A stretch of DNA of 64,000 nt from Pseudevernia furfuracea (GCA_022315425.1 JAIUPT010000034.1:682001-746000), one strand, 5' to 3'; positions 21,451 through 32,332 are shown, counted from the first letter of the stretch. Made by a program: numbers and translations. The notes: generated from the sequence alone by a model not told the origin.

Positions 21451-22790
21451 TCAATACACATCATTAGAGCGGTATGGTGAAGGATCGTGAACATCTGGGA
21501 AGCTGTCCACGGCAAAAGTCCTCGTCTCTTTGATGATCTGAGTCCGGCTGTGCTGACTCTCCGAGTCGTCTTCGTTCGCTGCATGTCCTCCTTGAATATC
21601 CGCAGCATAATGGGGTTTGCTTAACGACTCCATCCTCGTCCCATCAACTTTGCTTCCACCCGCACTGTCCACGGAAAAGACAGTCCTTCCCGCGGAAGCG
21701 CCTCCAGATTTGTACTCGCTGCCGCGGCGACGCATGTCGTCACTTCGAATGAAGCCGGATTCAACGCTATCCAGGAACGGTTTGAGGTAAAGGAAACAAG
21801 CGGAAGATATGCTCAGGCATTGGATTATCTGGGTGCAGATGGTGGCCGGCCAATCATCGAGGGTAGGATCCGTCGGGTCTCGATTCCGGTTCCAAAAGAC
21901 GAGCTTGCACACACAAGCTACGATGACCCTGCAATCAAATGAGGACGAGATTACCCGCTAGGATATGGTGACTCACGTAATACGAAAGGCAAAGAATGGA
22001 AAGATAGACGCCTTCTGGGCCATCGATGTTTGAATCCTCGAGATCATGATCAGCGGTAAGGCAATAAGCGTGGTATCCGTAAGTATGTTTGTGACCTCGA
22101 GGTAGTTCCAGAAGGCATGCTAATTGCTAGTCAGTTAAGAAAAGGCGAGGAGTACAAGGCGGATTGTACGCGATCATTGCATTGCCCGTTTGGCCAGTCC
22201 CAAGTGTTTGGAACGCGACACATGAAAGCAGCTGCAAACTCTCCTGCTGTTGCCCAAAGAACGAATAAGGCTGCAAGTGAATATACAGCCCTTTGGTCCC
22301 ATCGATTAGGTGTGATGGTCTTGACTAAGGCTAGGACCGCAAGTTTTGCAAAGAACAGGCTTGGGATATATAGCAATGCAGCCGTATATTCAGCCTGGAC
22401 TGGGTCAGATTGAAGATACTTGCTCCGGACATGGTGTGGCACAAACCTTGAGTTCTGAGAACAGCGATGACAGGCTCAAGGTTTTGGACGGCATTCCATA
22501 GCCATTTTCGGCTTGGATGAACACGGCCACTGATTGTCCGATGTTGAAAAGCTGGAATTGGGCTGCGAGTCAGCCAGAATTTCTATATCGTGAATCGCAG
22601 TGTAGATGACGTGATTGCTTACCAAAGACAAGGCGATCAGACAATCATCAAGATTTTTAGAGCGAACGATGACAGCTTTGGTGGTTCCCCGTGCGATGAC
22701 AACCAGAACGGAGATTATTAGGAAGAAAAAGGTCACGACCTTGATAGCAGGCGTGATACTGGTGTCCATGGTTTGTGTACTGATGAGCAT
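21451..22790 (-). CDS. Fungal rhodopsin-domain integral membrane protein (SAT4/PTH11-like group)
   Basis: Five exons, 22790..22623, 22551..22447, 22394..22170, 22119..21977 and 21928..21451, give 372 residues. About seven hydrophobic helices fill the first 290 residues: IKVVTFFFLIISVLVVIARG, LLFNIGQSVAVFI, YIPSLFFAKLAVLALVKTI, VYSLAALFVLWATAGEFAAA, ILTDTTLIALPLIMISRI, FFAFRITVIVACVCKLVFW and ICTQIIQCLSISSACFLYLK. The order, and the AEYTAALLYIPSLFFAKL and AFWNYLEVTNILTDTTL blocks, are characteristic of the large fungal rhodopsin-domain family. The cytosolic C-terminal 85 residues are Ser/Asp-rich. A second ATG lies seven codons in. Role (receptor-like or otherwise) is not known for most members; plasma membrane is assumed. 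Confidence 0.87.
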
Positions 22791-22916
22791 GAGCCTGGCA
22801 CCCAGGGATCTCGATGTGCCCTTATATAGCGGATATAAGAAAGATGTCGTTTATGAGTCTCAGGGAGTCCCGTCGTGGGATGTGAAGCAGACGGGCGAGA
22901 AGAAGACGCGGGATGT

Positions 22917-23141
22917 CTAGATGCTTTCAGGAAGAGGTATAATGAGCTGAGGATTGATTGCGATAGCAGATGACAAGTAAAATGTCTCCACATAAGCATC
23001 TTTGTCCAGCGCCTCGTCATATGGCTCAGGTTCGCTTACACTATTGTCGATCAGGCCCCAATCGTCATGGGCAGTCAGATATTGTGGAAGAAGCAGGATA
23101 CATGATATACTTGCAGGAGCAAGTATGCGGCGTGCACTCAT
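22917..23141 (-). CDS. Small secreted protein (predicted)
   Basis: Single-exon ATG-led frame of 74 residues. The first 24 form a convincing signal peptide: basic start MSARR, hydrophobic core APASISCILLLPQYL, likely cleavage after LTAH or TA. The mature part of about 50 residues is acidic (DNSVSEPEPYDEALDKD) with a hydrophobic end (AIAINPQLIIPLPESI) and no cysteine pairs. It lies head-to-tail, 127 nt upstream of the rhodopsin-domain gene, and next to a short inverted-repeat element. I know no family. It could be an orphan secreted protein or a chance frame; the signal peptide is the only evidence for it. Confidence 0.4.
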   Translation of the reverse strand: MSARRILAPASISCILLLPQYLTAHDDWGLIDNSVSEPEPYDEALDKDAYVETFYLSSAIAINPQLIIPLPESI

Positions 23142-23247
23142 AAGCCTTGTGGAAAGGTACTTGCAGCTCTTTACCTATATTACTGTACAGTAAAGTATTG
23201 AGTGGGGAGCGATCGACAAGCATTTAAATTCTAGCGGTGACCTAACA

Positions 23248-23708
23248 CCTCATACGTGAGACACTCACTGTACACCCCTTTCGATACGTGTGTACCCCTT
23301 TAATTCGGGTTAGTGTCGGCGATTATCAGTGTAACATACCGTATGTGCGCCGAGGTCCTCGGACATAGAGTAGGTAAAGATGCGGGGCACTTTCTCGGAG
23401 AATTTTAAAGTTGCTATACAAACTCTGCACCAGACGGATTCGACTACACTGCATCAGACGGATCCGACTACTTCGAATGTTGAGGGTTGGAACGGTCTTC
23501 TGCAATGCATGTCAGAGTTGCTGTTTTTTAAGGCATCTATGCATCAGACGGATCCGACTACTTTAATTATGGGTGTGATGCAACGTAGGTAAAAAATTCT
23601 ATGTTTTGAGATAGTTTGTAGAAAATGGTTCGGCTCTTTTGAAGATAAGGGTGTGAGGGATTATTGGAGGGGCCGTGCGTCTATCGAAAAGGGTGTACAC
23701 GTATGAGG
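23248..23708. mobile_element. Possible MITE-like element with 11-bp perfect terminal inverted repeats
   Basis: The 11-mer cctcatacgtg at 23248-23258 returns as its reverse complement at 23698-23708. Inside it, gtacaccc(c/t)tttcgata is also mirrored at both ends (near 23269-23286 and 23682-23697). Total length is 461 nt. I could not find an unambiguous target-site duplication, so mobility is inference. The interior holds the direct repeats listed separately. Confidence 0.5.
23425..23561 (+). repeat. three copies of a 20-nt direct repeat
   Basis: Copies of 'gca(c/t)cagacggat(t/c)cgacta' start at about 23427, 23451 and 23541, inside the inverted-repeat element. In one frame they would encode LHQTDPTT repeats in a 70-codon frame from 23380, but this frame has no other support as a gene. 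Confidence 0.75.
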
Positions 23709-24077
23709 CTCCCCAAAGCATCTTTCGCACCTTGCCACCTTGACACAGGAAGGCGGTCATCGCCAAGGCTCCGTACTGTGCTCTTGATAGAGCTAGACAA
23801 GCGATGCTACGCCTTGAATTGGGTGGTGAATTGCCAGCTGCAGCGGCATGGAACACACTCCATCTATATTCTCTTAGTTCTCTCCACTTCGAGAGTCTGG
23901 TGATGATTGCTGTGAACATGCAGCAATTGCGGCGCGGTATCCAGTATCTCAGCCCTGGAAATCGGTCGGAAGAGGGCGAATATTCGTATCAATGCGCCCG
24001 GCAACCTATATATATTTTCCACAGTCCAACATCTCTTCATATCTTACACCTGGAATCCTTCAAACACAGGATCCAAC

Positions 24078-26141
24078 ATGCACGATCAAGAATTGCAGCC
24101 GATACCCAATAACTCCATTGTCAACAAGGACAATAGTGCCACGCAAAATGGTTCAGTGGATCGTGACCGAGCTGATCTGATCCGGTTGGGCAAGAAGCCA
24201 GTGTTGAGAGCAAGTCATACATTAGCGGTCAAGTTGTTACGAAAACTGATATGATCTATCTCTAGCGTAACTTCGGGTTCATGTCGATGCTGGGCTTCAG
24301 TTGCACTGTTCTCGCCACCTGGGAAGCGATCTTGAAGTATGCATCGCAGATGTGTGAGAAGAGAGACGGTTACTAACTCACATCGAAGTCTCTTCCAACT
24401 TGGCTTCGAAAAGTATGCCTCTTGTCGCCGCTGTACATGATGGCTTGATGACTGACGGAGCATCCAGCGGTGGCCCAGCTGGGCTCCTTTACGGATTCAT
24501 CATAGTATGGGCGGGCACCGCTGCGGTGTTCACCACTCTCAGTGAACTTGCTTCAATGTATGCCCAAGTTAACACTTTCCAGCTCCTTCTAAGCCTTGCA
24601 GGGCACCTACCGCGGGAGGCCAGTATCACTGGGTCTCCGTGCTCGCACCACAATCTTCACGAAAATTCTTTAGCTACGTCACAGGCAGGTTCAAATCACT
24701 TCGATCAAGTTTTGCGGGCTCTGATGATTTACAGGCTGGCTCACAGCTTGGGGGTGGCAGGCTAATGTTGCGTCCGCCTCGTATATTTCCGGGAAGCTCA
24801 TCCAAGGACTGATAGCTATGACGCATCCCTCATACGACCCTAAACCATGGCACGCAGTTCTGCTCTTCTGGGCCGCGATTGGCTTCGCGGGTTTTGTAAA
24901 CGCCGTCATCGGCAGGCTGCTTCCGAGAGTCGAGGGTTTCATCCTCGTGGTGCATGTTCTAGGCTTCTTTGCTGTCATCCTTCCCCTGATCTTCTTTGGC
25001 CCACATCAGGACGCTTCCCAGGTGTTTCGTACCTTTTTGAACAGGGGAGACTTGCCCACGAATGGCTTGTCATTCATGGTGGGGATTGTAGGCACTGCCT
25101 TTCCATTTCTAGGTAAGTGCATTGCTTGGGCTGAATCATGAACAAGTCCTTCGCTCTAACCCGATAGTTAGGGGCGGATGGTGCCATTCATGTACATCCA
25201 CAGACTCCACGATTTCTCTCGAAGTCAGTCAAGCTAATGGCAGGCAGATGTCCGAAGAGATTCAAAACGCTGCTCTCGTGGCGCCACGCTCCATCATGAT
25301 CAGTGTGTTCATAAACGGAGCCTTAGGATTCGTCGTCTTACTCGTAACCCTGTTCAGTGTGAACGATGTCGAAAAAGCACTGAAGACACCAACGGGTTTT
25401 CCCTTCATGCAAGTCTTTCTCGACTCAACAGGCTCCGTCGCTGGCGCCACCGCCATGGCCAGCATCGTAACGTTCATGACGTTCTCTGCAAACATCGGCA
25501 TTCTCGCCACAGCTTCCCGGATGTGCTGGTCCTTCTGCCGAGATCGTGGTTTGCCAGGATGGCAATTATTGCAACATGTGAGAGACCCATTGAGCGACCG
25601 TCGTTGCCACGAAATGGAAATGACATTTTAATGTGTGAAGCTGATGTGAGTTTACTTGACTCAGGTAGACCCGCGCACCGCCCTTCCAATCAGGTCCATC
25701 GTTTTCACCATGCTCATCTCCTTCCTCCTCTCCCTCATCGTCCTTGGTTCATCTACCGCCTTCAATGACCTAGTCGAACTCACTGTCGCGGGGCTCAACT
25801 CCTCATATCTCATCGCCTCCGGTCTTCTCCTCTACCGACGCTGTACTGGTGGCATCGTACCGCGCCAGATGAGTCATGCTAGTAAGGACTCTGATGATGC
25901 CAAATTGGTATTTGGACCGTGGTACATACCAGGGATGTACGGTATAGCGGTCAATACGTTTGCCTGCGTTTACGTGACCATCCTGATTTTTTTCTGCATG
26001 TGGCCGTCAGAGCTGCCGGTCACGGCTGAGAACATGAATTACACTGCCCTTGTCACCGCTGCGGTAATCGCGTTTAGCATAGGCTACTATTATTTCTGGG
26101 CTGGACGTATCTATACGGGACCTGTTGTTGAGGTCAATTGA
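24078..26141 (+). CDS. Amino-acid / GABA permease (APC superfamily)
   Basis: Nine exons encode 534 residues: 24078..24209, 24266..24336, 24389..24412, 24468..24557, 24602..24684, 24735..25112, 25172..25191, 25248..25577 and 25665..26141. It is a twelve-helix transporter close to fungal GABA/choline permeases. Landmarks are RNFGFMSMLGFSCTVLATWE, GGPAGLLYGFIIVW, APTAGGQYHWVSVLAP, GWLTAWGWQANVAS, the substrate-site region GADGAIHMSEE (mostly from a 20-nt exon), and VDPRTALPIRSI. Introns 1 and 5 use GC donors (GCAAGT and GCAGGT); no GT donor keeps the conserved frame at either place. Exons 3 and 7 are 24 and 20 nt. Plasma-membrane uptake of amino acids or GABA is the family role; the exact substrate is not readable. 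Confidence 0.92.
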
Positions 26142-26608
26142 ATTTTGCTGCAATTAGCTGAAGAGCATGTTGCAAACTTGACCCGCTCCTCGGAAGTCAC
26201 ATTCGGGCTCCTGACCGGTGGCGAGTACGACCTCAAGATAAGGCATGGCTACCTGATCTCCCTTTGAAGCTGCTAAAGCGTGAAGGGTAGATACAAGGCT
26301 CTTGATTTAAGCATGGAACTCAAGTTGGGAGAGGGGAGGGACTTGAATGGATACTTTCATCACCTGTTATAGCATCGTAAGCCCCATTCTGATCCTGGAG
26401 GGTCTTCTCACATGTTTTGTATTCTCTCTGACGTCGTTAGCGATGGCTTTCTCCAGCAACTGCTCGTCTATGTAATACTACTGCGGGACCCCCGGGTTGT
26501 CTGGAGTGGACTCAGTCAAATGAGGGTCAGGAATGAATGTAGGGTAAGTGGAAGGAGGCATCACGCAGATTGTCTTGAAGACCAATAAGGTTAAGGTAGG
26601 TAATGTGC
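26142..26608. other. intergenic, permease 3' flank
   Basis: No gene seen between the permease stop and the left target-site duplication of the hAT element. Confidence 0.45.
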
Positions 26609-26616
26609 CTTAGAAG
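26609..26616. repeat. left 8-bp target-site duplication of hAT element
   Basis: cttagaag, matching cttagaat at 29852-29859 except for the last base. Confidence 0.75.
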
Positions 26617-26637
26617 CAGGGCTTTCAATCGCCCAGC

Positions 26638-26765
26638 CAAAAGGCTAGGCTAGGCTGAGGCTAGGCTAGTCAGCCTAGCCCCAGCCCGAGGCCTCTGATT
26701 GGCTAGCCCAGCCTTAGCTCCGACCTTCCGGGCGGGCTAGGCTAGGCTAAGGTTTTAGGCGCTAG
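26638..26765. repeat. GC-rich subterminal repeats of hAT element, left end
   Basis: Many overlapping copies of (A)GGCTAGGCT(A) and its complement AGCCTAGCC within 130 nt just inside the terminal repeat. Subterminal motif clusters of this kind are known transposase-binding sites in hAT elements; that role here is inference. Confidence 0.7.
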
Positions 26766-26854
26766 TAGTTTAGTGGACCACACAAATTTGGTGTAATGTC
26801 TGAATAATCGCTGAGTAACAACCCCCACCAACAACGTCATCGTCACTTGATTGA

Positions 26855-29125
26855 ATGAATTCAATGAATTCAATAGATCATTATAACGATGCTTCGCGTG
26901 TTACTAAAAGTACGATCGTCAACGAAGAAGACTACGTGCATGAACACTCACTGAAAAAGCTGACAATCGAACTTAACATCATTTCGTTAGAAAGTCGAGT
27001 TATCACTCATGAGAAGTTCTGCGTATTTATAAAGGACTTGAGCTACTTTGTCAAGCTTAAGAAGATCTTTAAGATATGAGAGTATAATCTAGAAGTCATT
27101 GAGATTGCTACGAGAAAGAAATTCTGACTGTGTACGCACTGTGAGACACTCTATTATCTTATATGTTCTGAATTATAATAACGTCTATGTGTGTAGGCTA
27201 TGAGCATTACAAGAAGATCAATCATCTGTTTTCAATCTCTATATTCTCTGATAAGATAACTCAACACGTATAAGAGTGTTAACGTATCGATATATCACTC
27301 AAAGGCAAAAAAACTTCTCTTATAAACAATTCTTTAATTACGAAACAATTATAGAGCGTATCTCGATATAAGAGTCTTATAGGTTTCGAACTTGTGAAAA
27401 AGATGAAGTACTTCTTTATTCGCTGAGTCGTTACTATGCACATCGCATTTTCTATATGCAACAATGAGTTCTTTAGAGATCTGTTTGACTTATTCTCGAA
27501 GACTCTTATGGAGCATCTATCGATATCTAGTAATACGATTCGCAAATGAATCTCAGAAGCGTTTTAAGAGTATAAGATCATCGTGAAAGATATGCTTTAT
27601 AAAGGCAAAAGCAATATATATCTCTCTTTCGATCTATGAACATTCGAAAATAATCTAGTTCTTCTGACTGTTGTTAGTCATTTTATTGATGAGAACGATC
27701 GATCTCGCATTATTCTCTTGATCATTAGACGTATACACGACTCTCATTTCGAAGAAAATATGACTCAGAAGGTGATTGCAGTTATTCGAGAATATGATAT
27801 AGCTCGTCGACTTGAGTTCTTCGTTCTAGACAATGCTGAGTTCAATGATACATGCGTTGATGCGATTCTCAAAGCGGTACGCTCAGATCTCGAAAAGAAG
27901 ACACGACGACTACGCTATCTCGATTACATCATGAATCTCGCCGCTCAAGCACTTTTATTTAATACTAATTCAGACGCTTTTACTGCAGAGATTCTGATTG
28001 TTACGGAGCTAAGACATGAACGAAAACTATTTAATATATGGAGGAAACGCGGTTCTTTAGACAAACTTCACAATATCGTCAAGTTTATTCGCAGTACTTC
28101 TCAAAGACGCGAGAAGTTTCATATTATTGAGTGCGATATTCTAACTTTTATCGATTTCAGCAAAGATCTTATGATGCAGTTCGATAACGCGACTCGATGA
28201 AATTTAGTCTGTACGATGATTGAGCGAGCAATAAGATTACGATATAAGATCGATCGATTCTGCGCTGATCATCAGAAGTCTACAAAGAAGCCTCGCGAAG
28301 AGAATAATAACGATGACTTAGTTAGAGAGAATACGCTTACTTCTCGTAATTAAAATACACTCACTCAAATGTTAGAATTTCTAAAGCCTTTCAAAGAGGT
28401 CATCGTTCGGCTCGAAGGCAACGCGAAATTCGATACTTATGATCGACTGTGAGAGTGTTTGTCTACAATGAAGCTTCTTATAAGACGAATAAAAGAACAT
28501 CAAAGAGATTATGCTACTGTTGTGAACTCGAAGAAATTGTATATCACTGACGAGTTCAAGTATCTTCTTCACTCGCTCAATAACTGTGTTATAAAGCTAG
28601 AAAAGTATCAAGATCTTATTAATGAGTCTTCTGCTTATATCGTCGCAGTTGTAATATATTTTATAAAGAGATAAAAATGGATCGAGCTCAACTGTTCAGC
28701 ATTATTAGACTCTAGAATAAACGCTGTGCAAACACTATGAGATACTAAGTACAGAGATAATGAATCGAATATATCTCAATCTACGTCGAATGTCACAGTC
28801 TCTATATCTCGCGACTTTATCGCGTTTGATGACTTTCTCGACGTGTCGAACGATAATATCGCGTTTAAAGAAGACAGCTATACGATCTACTGCGAGCTCA
28901 GCAATCGTATCAGCGATAAAGACTGTTTAGATTTCGATATTATCGAATAATGAATAAAACACAGTTATGAAGATGTAATAAGACTTGAATAAGATATGCT
29001 TGCTGTGCTCGTCATGTTCGCTGAATACGAGCGAGTATTTAGTAGTGCTGATCGTCTGCTTACGCTCATTAAGAGCTCGTTGAAGAATAACATCATTGAG
29101 ATCTCGAAGTGTCTGAAGACGTGAG
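26855..29125 (+). pseudogene. hAT transposase, broken by many in-frame stops
   Basis: The best preserved segment is 27600-28200. SNIYLSFDL, then a TGA where a Trp is expected, precedes LLTVVSHFIDEN, AVIREYDIARRLEFFVLDNA, CVDAIL, LRYLDYIMNLAAQALLF and LDKLHNIVKFIRSTSQRRE. Near 28440 comes YDRL, TGA, ECLST. The C-terminal dimerisation domain is at 28990-29125 (MFAEYERVFSSADRLLT, IEISKCLKT, TGA). At least six stops coincide with positions that are Trp in hAT transposases. CpG dinucleotides are frequent while CpA, CpC and CpT are depleted, so C-to-T change outside CpG looks likely. No intact transposase is possible. Confidence 0.85.
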
Positions 29126-29724
29126 TTTCGCAGAGTATCAAGTTCTTTTAGACAGCGATGTACGTTATCAAAGTCAGATATACTATCAAACAGTCAGCAT
29201 CTGATTCGATAGATCATCGAACATAGCTGATTTGAACGTATTTAAAGCCCTTCTGATCTGATTTTTTTTACTATTCAATTGACGATTTTTTTACTTGATC
29301 AAGCTATCTTCTCACTTTATTCTTTAAGTTAATCATTAATAGACTTCTTCCTTATTCTTCTTTATTCTCTTTTATCTTATTCAGAGTTATTATAGATAAC
29401 AATTGACTGACAAGAGGTGGTTCTGGAGCTTCATCATGATCGTAAATCTCGTTCACTTCATCTCTACATCACACCCTCCGCTCTTGTGCGTTTGATCTGT
29501 CAGTCAGTCGTGTAACGAGGTGTTTCTGACACAGTTCAGCCCTCGTATGCGTTATGTGCAGGGAGTACAGTCATAGAGCTTCATGTCACCCAAATTTTTT
29601 CAGGAGGTCCCTGCTATGGGGGTTCTGCCAAATTTTTGGGAGCTACCTATATAATTTGTAGTGACGCTAGAAGCTTAGCGGCGCCAAGCTTCATTTTCAT
29701 TGGCCAAAACAACTAGCGTCAGCC

Positions 29725-29840
29725 TTTTCCCGCCCAGCCCTAGCCAGCCTAGCCCTTAGCCTAGCCCCGCCCTAGCCTCGTCTCTCCAGAGTCAGCCCCA
29801 GCCCCAGCCTTAGGCCCAAAGGCGGGCTGGGCTGGGCTGA
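29725..29840. repeat. GC-rich subterminal repeats of hAT element, right end
   Basis: A mirror cluster of CCTAGCC/GCCCAGCC-type motifs ending in GGCTGGGCTGGGCTG next to the right inverted repeat. Confidence 0.7.
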
Positions 29841-29851
29841 TGAAAGCCCTG

Positions 29852-29859
29852 CTTAGAAT
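29852..29859. repeat. right 8-bp target-site duplication of hAT element
   Basis: cttagaat, partner of the left copy with one difference. Confidence 0.75.
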
Positions 29860-30122
29860 GAAATAGACCTAGCGCCAAATTAGAATGAGCTTGGCGCCCA
29901 ACCATGGTTACTCGTAGATGTAAGCTTAAGGTCGACCCTAGCACCGGTAATTAGGCGTTATTTCCATGTCCGTGCTTCAATGACGTTGAGTGGTTGGACA
30001 ATCCGAAAGACCCCGCTCAATTGTTTGAAAGAACTGTATATACGAGCTTCTTTCCTACTCTTCCATTCAATCATCAACATCATTGAAATCTCAATCTATA
30101 CCTAGGGCAATTAATAACAACC

Positions 30123-30947
30123 ATGGAAGCACAACAAGGACATAGTAAGGCCTGCTGCAATGTCCCTCCCGCTGTCTCCAAGGGTTACAAGGATAAGGGC
30201 AAATACATCGACCTCAATGGCATGCAGTGCTACACCACCGGTCCCTCCGACGCCACATCCGCCATCTTCATCATCTACGACATCTTCGGCTTCTCACCCC
30301 AAGCGCTCCAAGGCGCTGACATCCTCGCACACGCCGACTCCAGCCACCAATACCAGGTCTTCATGCCCGACTTTTTCCTCGGCAAACCCCTCGCTCACAG
30401 CGACTACCCGCCAGACACGGACGCGAAGAAGAAGACGGTTGGAGACTTCTTCGCAGGCCCAGCAAGCCCGCCAGACACAGTGAAGAAAGTGCCGGAGCTG
30501 TTGAAGGAGATTGAGAAGCAGGCGACGGGAATTAAGAAGTGGGGCAGCCTGGGCATGTGCTGGGGTGGGAAGGTGAGATTCGTCCATGTTTCACTGCCCC
30601 AGGGATGGTGAGCTTGCATCACTGATCTCGTGGCACAGATCGTCTCCCTGACCGCCCAACCCGGCACCTCCTTCTCCGCCGTCGCCGAAGTCCACCCCGC
30701 CATGGTCGATCCCGCAGACGCCAAAGGCATCAAAGTACCCCTCTGCATGCTCGCATCCGGCGACGAAGATGCGGACGCGGTGGAAGAGTTCGGCAAGACC
30801 TTGAGCGTAGACAATCACATCGAAACCTTCAGTGACCAGGTTCATGGCTGGATGGCCGCTCGTGGCGATCTCGAGAACGAGAAGGTCAAGAAGGAGTACG
30901 AGCGTGGGTACCAGGTGCTGCTCGACTTCTACCACAAGCATCTGTGA
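30123..30947 (+). CDS. Dienelactone hydrolase family protein
   Basis: Alpha/beta-hydrolase of the dienelactone hydrolase (carboxymethylenebutenolidase) family. Exons 30123..30572 and 30639..30947 join in phase 0 to give 252 residues, the usual length. The strand-turn region has SAIFIIYDIFGFSPQALQGA. The nucleophile elbow is GMCWGGK with Cys about 146, Cys rather than Ser being the mark of this family. The acid is Asp about 192 in ASGDEDAD, and the His is about 219 in QVHGWMAARGD. The core motif DIFG and the His-Gly pair are intact, so it should be active. Fungal members act on lactone rings in aromatic degradation or have uncharacterised cytosolic roles. The start codon sits 264 nt from the hAT element's right flank. 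Confidence 0.9.
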
Positions 30948-31531
30948 GTATGCGGAAGGTTCGTGAGCGTCTCACGTCCCTTCATGTGTTGGCAGGAATG
31001 TCAACGGGTCGGGCTGAACGGTATGATGGGCAGGCACCTGCAAGCAGTATGAACTAGCTGTGTAGAAAAGGGAGCAATATAGTTCACTCATTTGAAGATG
31101 CAATGCGCGTCCGGCGAGCTGTAGCATTGATGTGACATATCTTCACTTCCTTCTTCCTATCACTGTAGCAAGCACTCATGTGTCCCGCCCCGCTTTCTAC
31201 TGGGATCAGTAAATTGTTCGTGATGTTGGTTGGGAAAAAATGATGATCGCTGTGCATGACGGGCAGTGAATACACCTTTGGACAAGGGGAGCAAGATTTC
31301 CCACTCTGTTGCTTTGTAAATCCACAAGCTAGAAGTCCCCCCTTAGAGACGGCAGGAGGTGGAAGTGGCACGTTGTGGAGAGGGGTTTTTAGTATAGAAG
31401 GATAGATTGGTGTTCCATTTTCTATCTGCTCATCATATGCGATACTCCCTCTTCATCCTCCTCAACCCATCCATCCAGCCCGGATTTGGCCAAAAGCATA
31501 CGGGAAAACCGGTAGAAGCACCGTCGCCATC
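30948..31531. other. convergent intergenic region
   Basis: 584 nt between the 3' ends of the dienelactone hydrolase and mannitol dehydrogenase genes. Nothing recognised. Confidence 0.4.
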
Positions 31532-32332
31532 TTACCTGGTAGTGTACCCGCCATCAATGACGATATCGGCCCCCGTAGTGTACGAACTCGCATCACTCGC
31601 CAAGTAAACATACGCTCCTTTCAGCTCCTTGGCCTTGGCATCACGGCCCAACGGGATCATGTCATGCCACATCTTCTGCACCTTCTGGTCCACAAAGTCC
31701 GACAGCCCCGTGTCGATGTAGCCGGGGGAGATGCAGTTGACGCGGGCGAAGTCCCGCCACTCGTTGGCCAACGACTTGGTCAGATGGATGCAGCCGGCCT
31801 TGGCGACGTTGTACGACGTTTGCTCCTGCGGGAAGTTTGCGATGTGACCGCTCATCGACGCGGTGATGACGAGGGAGCCCTTCTTCTGCTCGCGGAAGTG
31901 GAGGCCGACGGCGCGGGCGCAGTTGAAGGTCCCGGTCAGGTCGGTGTTGATGACCTCGTTCCAGGCCTCGACGCTCGAGTCCAGTATGCCGGCGTCGGCC
32001 GTCCTGCCCGCGTTGGCGATGAAGACGTCGATCCGGCCAAAGTCCTTGATCACGTCGCTGACCAGCTTCTCGACATCCTTGTAGTCGCCCACGTTGCATT
32101 TGTAGGCTTTGGACTTGGCGCCGAATTTCTCCTCCAGTTCTTTCGCGTTCTTGATGCCGCCTTCGGCACGCGAGGAGTAGGTGATGGCGACATCAGCACC
32201 CATTTCAGCGCAGCCGCGGGCTGCTTCGGTGCCGATGCCAGTGGGGCCGGAAGCACCGGTCACGACGACGACTTTGCCTTTGAGGCTGAAGAGCTCCTTG
32301 AGGGAGTCGGATTTGGGGGGTTCGATGGGCAT
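31532..32332 (-). CDS. NADP-dependent mannitol dehydrogenase (SDR)
   Basis: Cytosolic SDR that interconverts D-fructose and D-mannitol with NADP(H), a step of the fungal mannitol cycle. Close relatives are the Alternaria and Cladosporium allergens Alt a 8 and Cla h 8. Intronless, 266 residues, the same length as those proteins, starting MPIEPPKSDSLKELFSLKGK. Motifs: cofactor site TGASGPTGIG, IANAGRTADAGILD (NAG motif), catalytic Ser in VITASMSGHIANFPQEQ, YNVAK with active Tyr and Lys, RVNCISPGYIDTGLSDF, and the C-terminus TTGADIVIDGGYTTR. The frame stays open 14 codons further upstream, but only from a TTG, so the ATG at 32332 is chosen. Identity is very secure by length and sequence. Confidence 0.94.
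   Translation of the reverse strand: MPIEPPKSDSLKELFSLKGKVVVVTGASGPTGIGTEAARGCAEMGADVAITYSSRAEGGIKNAKELEEKFGAKSKAYKCNVGDYKDVEKLVSDVIKDFGRIDVFIANAGRTADAGILDSSVEAWNEVINTDLTGTFNCARAVGLHFREQKKGSLVITASMSGHIANFPQEQTSYNVAKAGCIHLTKSLANEWRDFARVNCISPGYIDTGLSDFVDQKVQKMWHDMIPLGRDAKAKELKGAYVYLASDASSYTTGADIVIDGGYTTR

Larger units (their letters stand above)
26617..29851 (+). mobile_element. hAT-family DNA transposon, decayed
   Basis: A 3,235-nt element bounded by inverted ends CAGGGCTTTCA (26617-26627) and TGAAAGCCCTG (29841-29851). The flanking 8-mers are cttagaag (26609-26616) and cttagaat (29852-29859), a 7/8 match and the 8-bp duplication size typical of hAT elements. The ends are GC-rich with repeated AGGCTAGGCT-like motifs. 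The interior is strikingly AT-rich and carries a broken transposase. It is non-autonomous now. Confidence 0.9.

Noticed and set aside
27279..27545. 88-codon minus-strand frame inside the hAT element
   Set aside because: Antisense shadow of the decayed transposase; the sense strand carries the family motifs.
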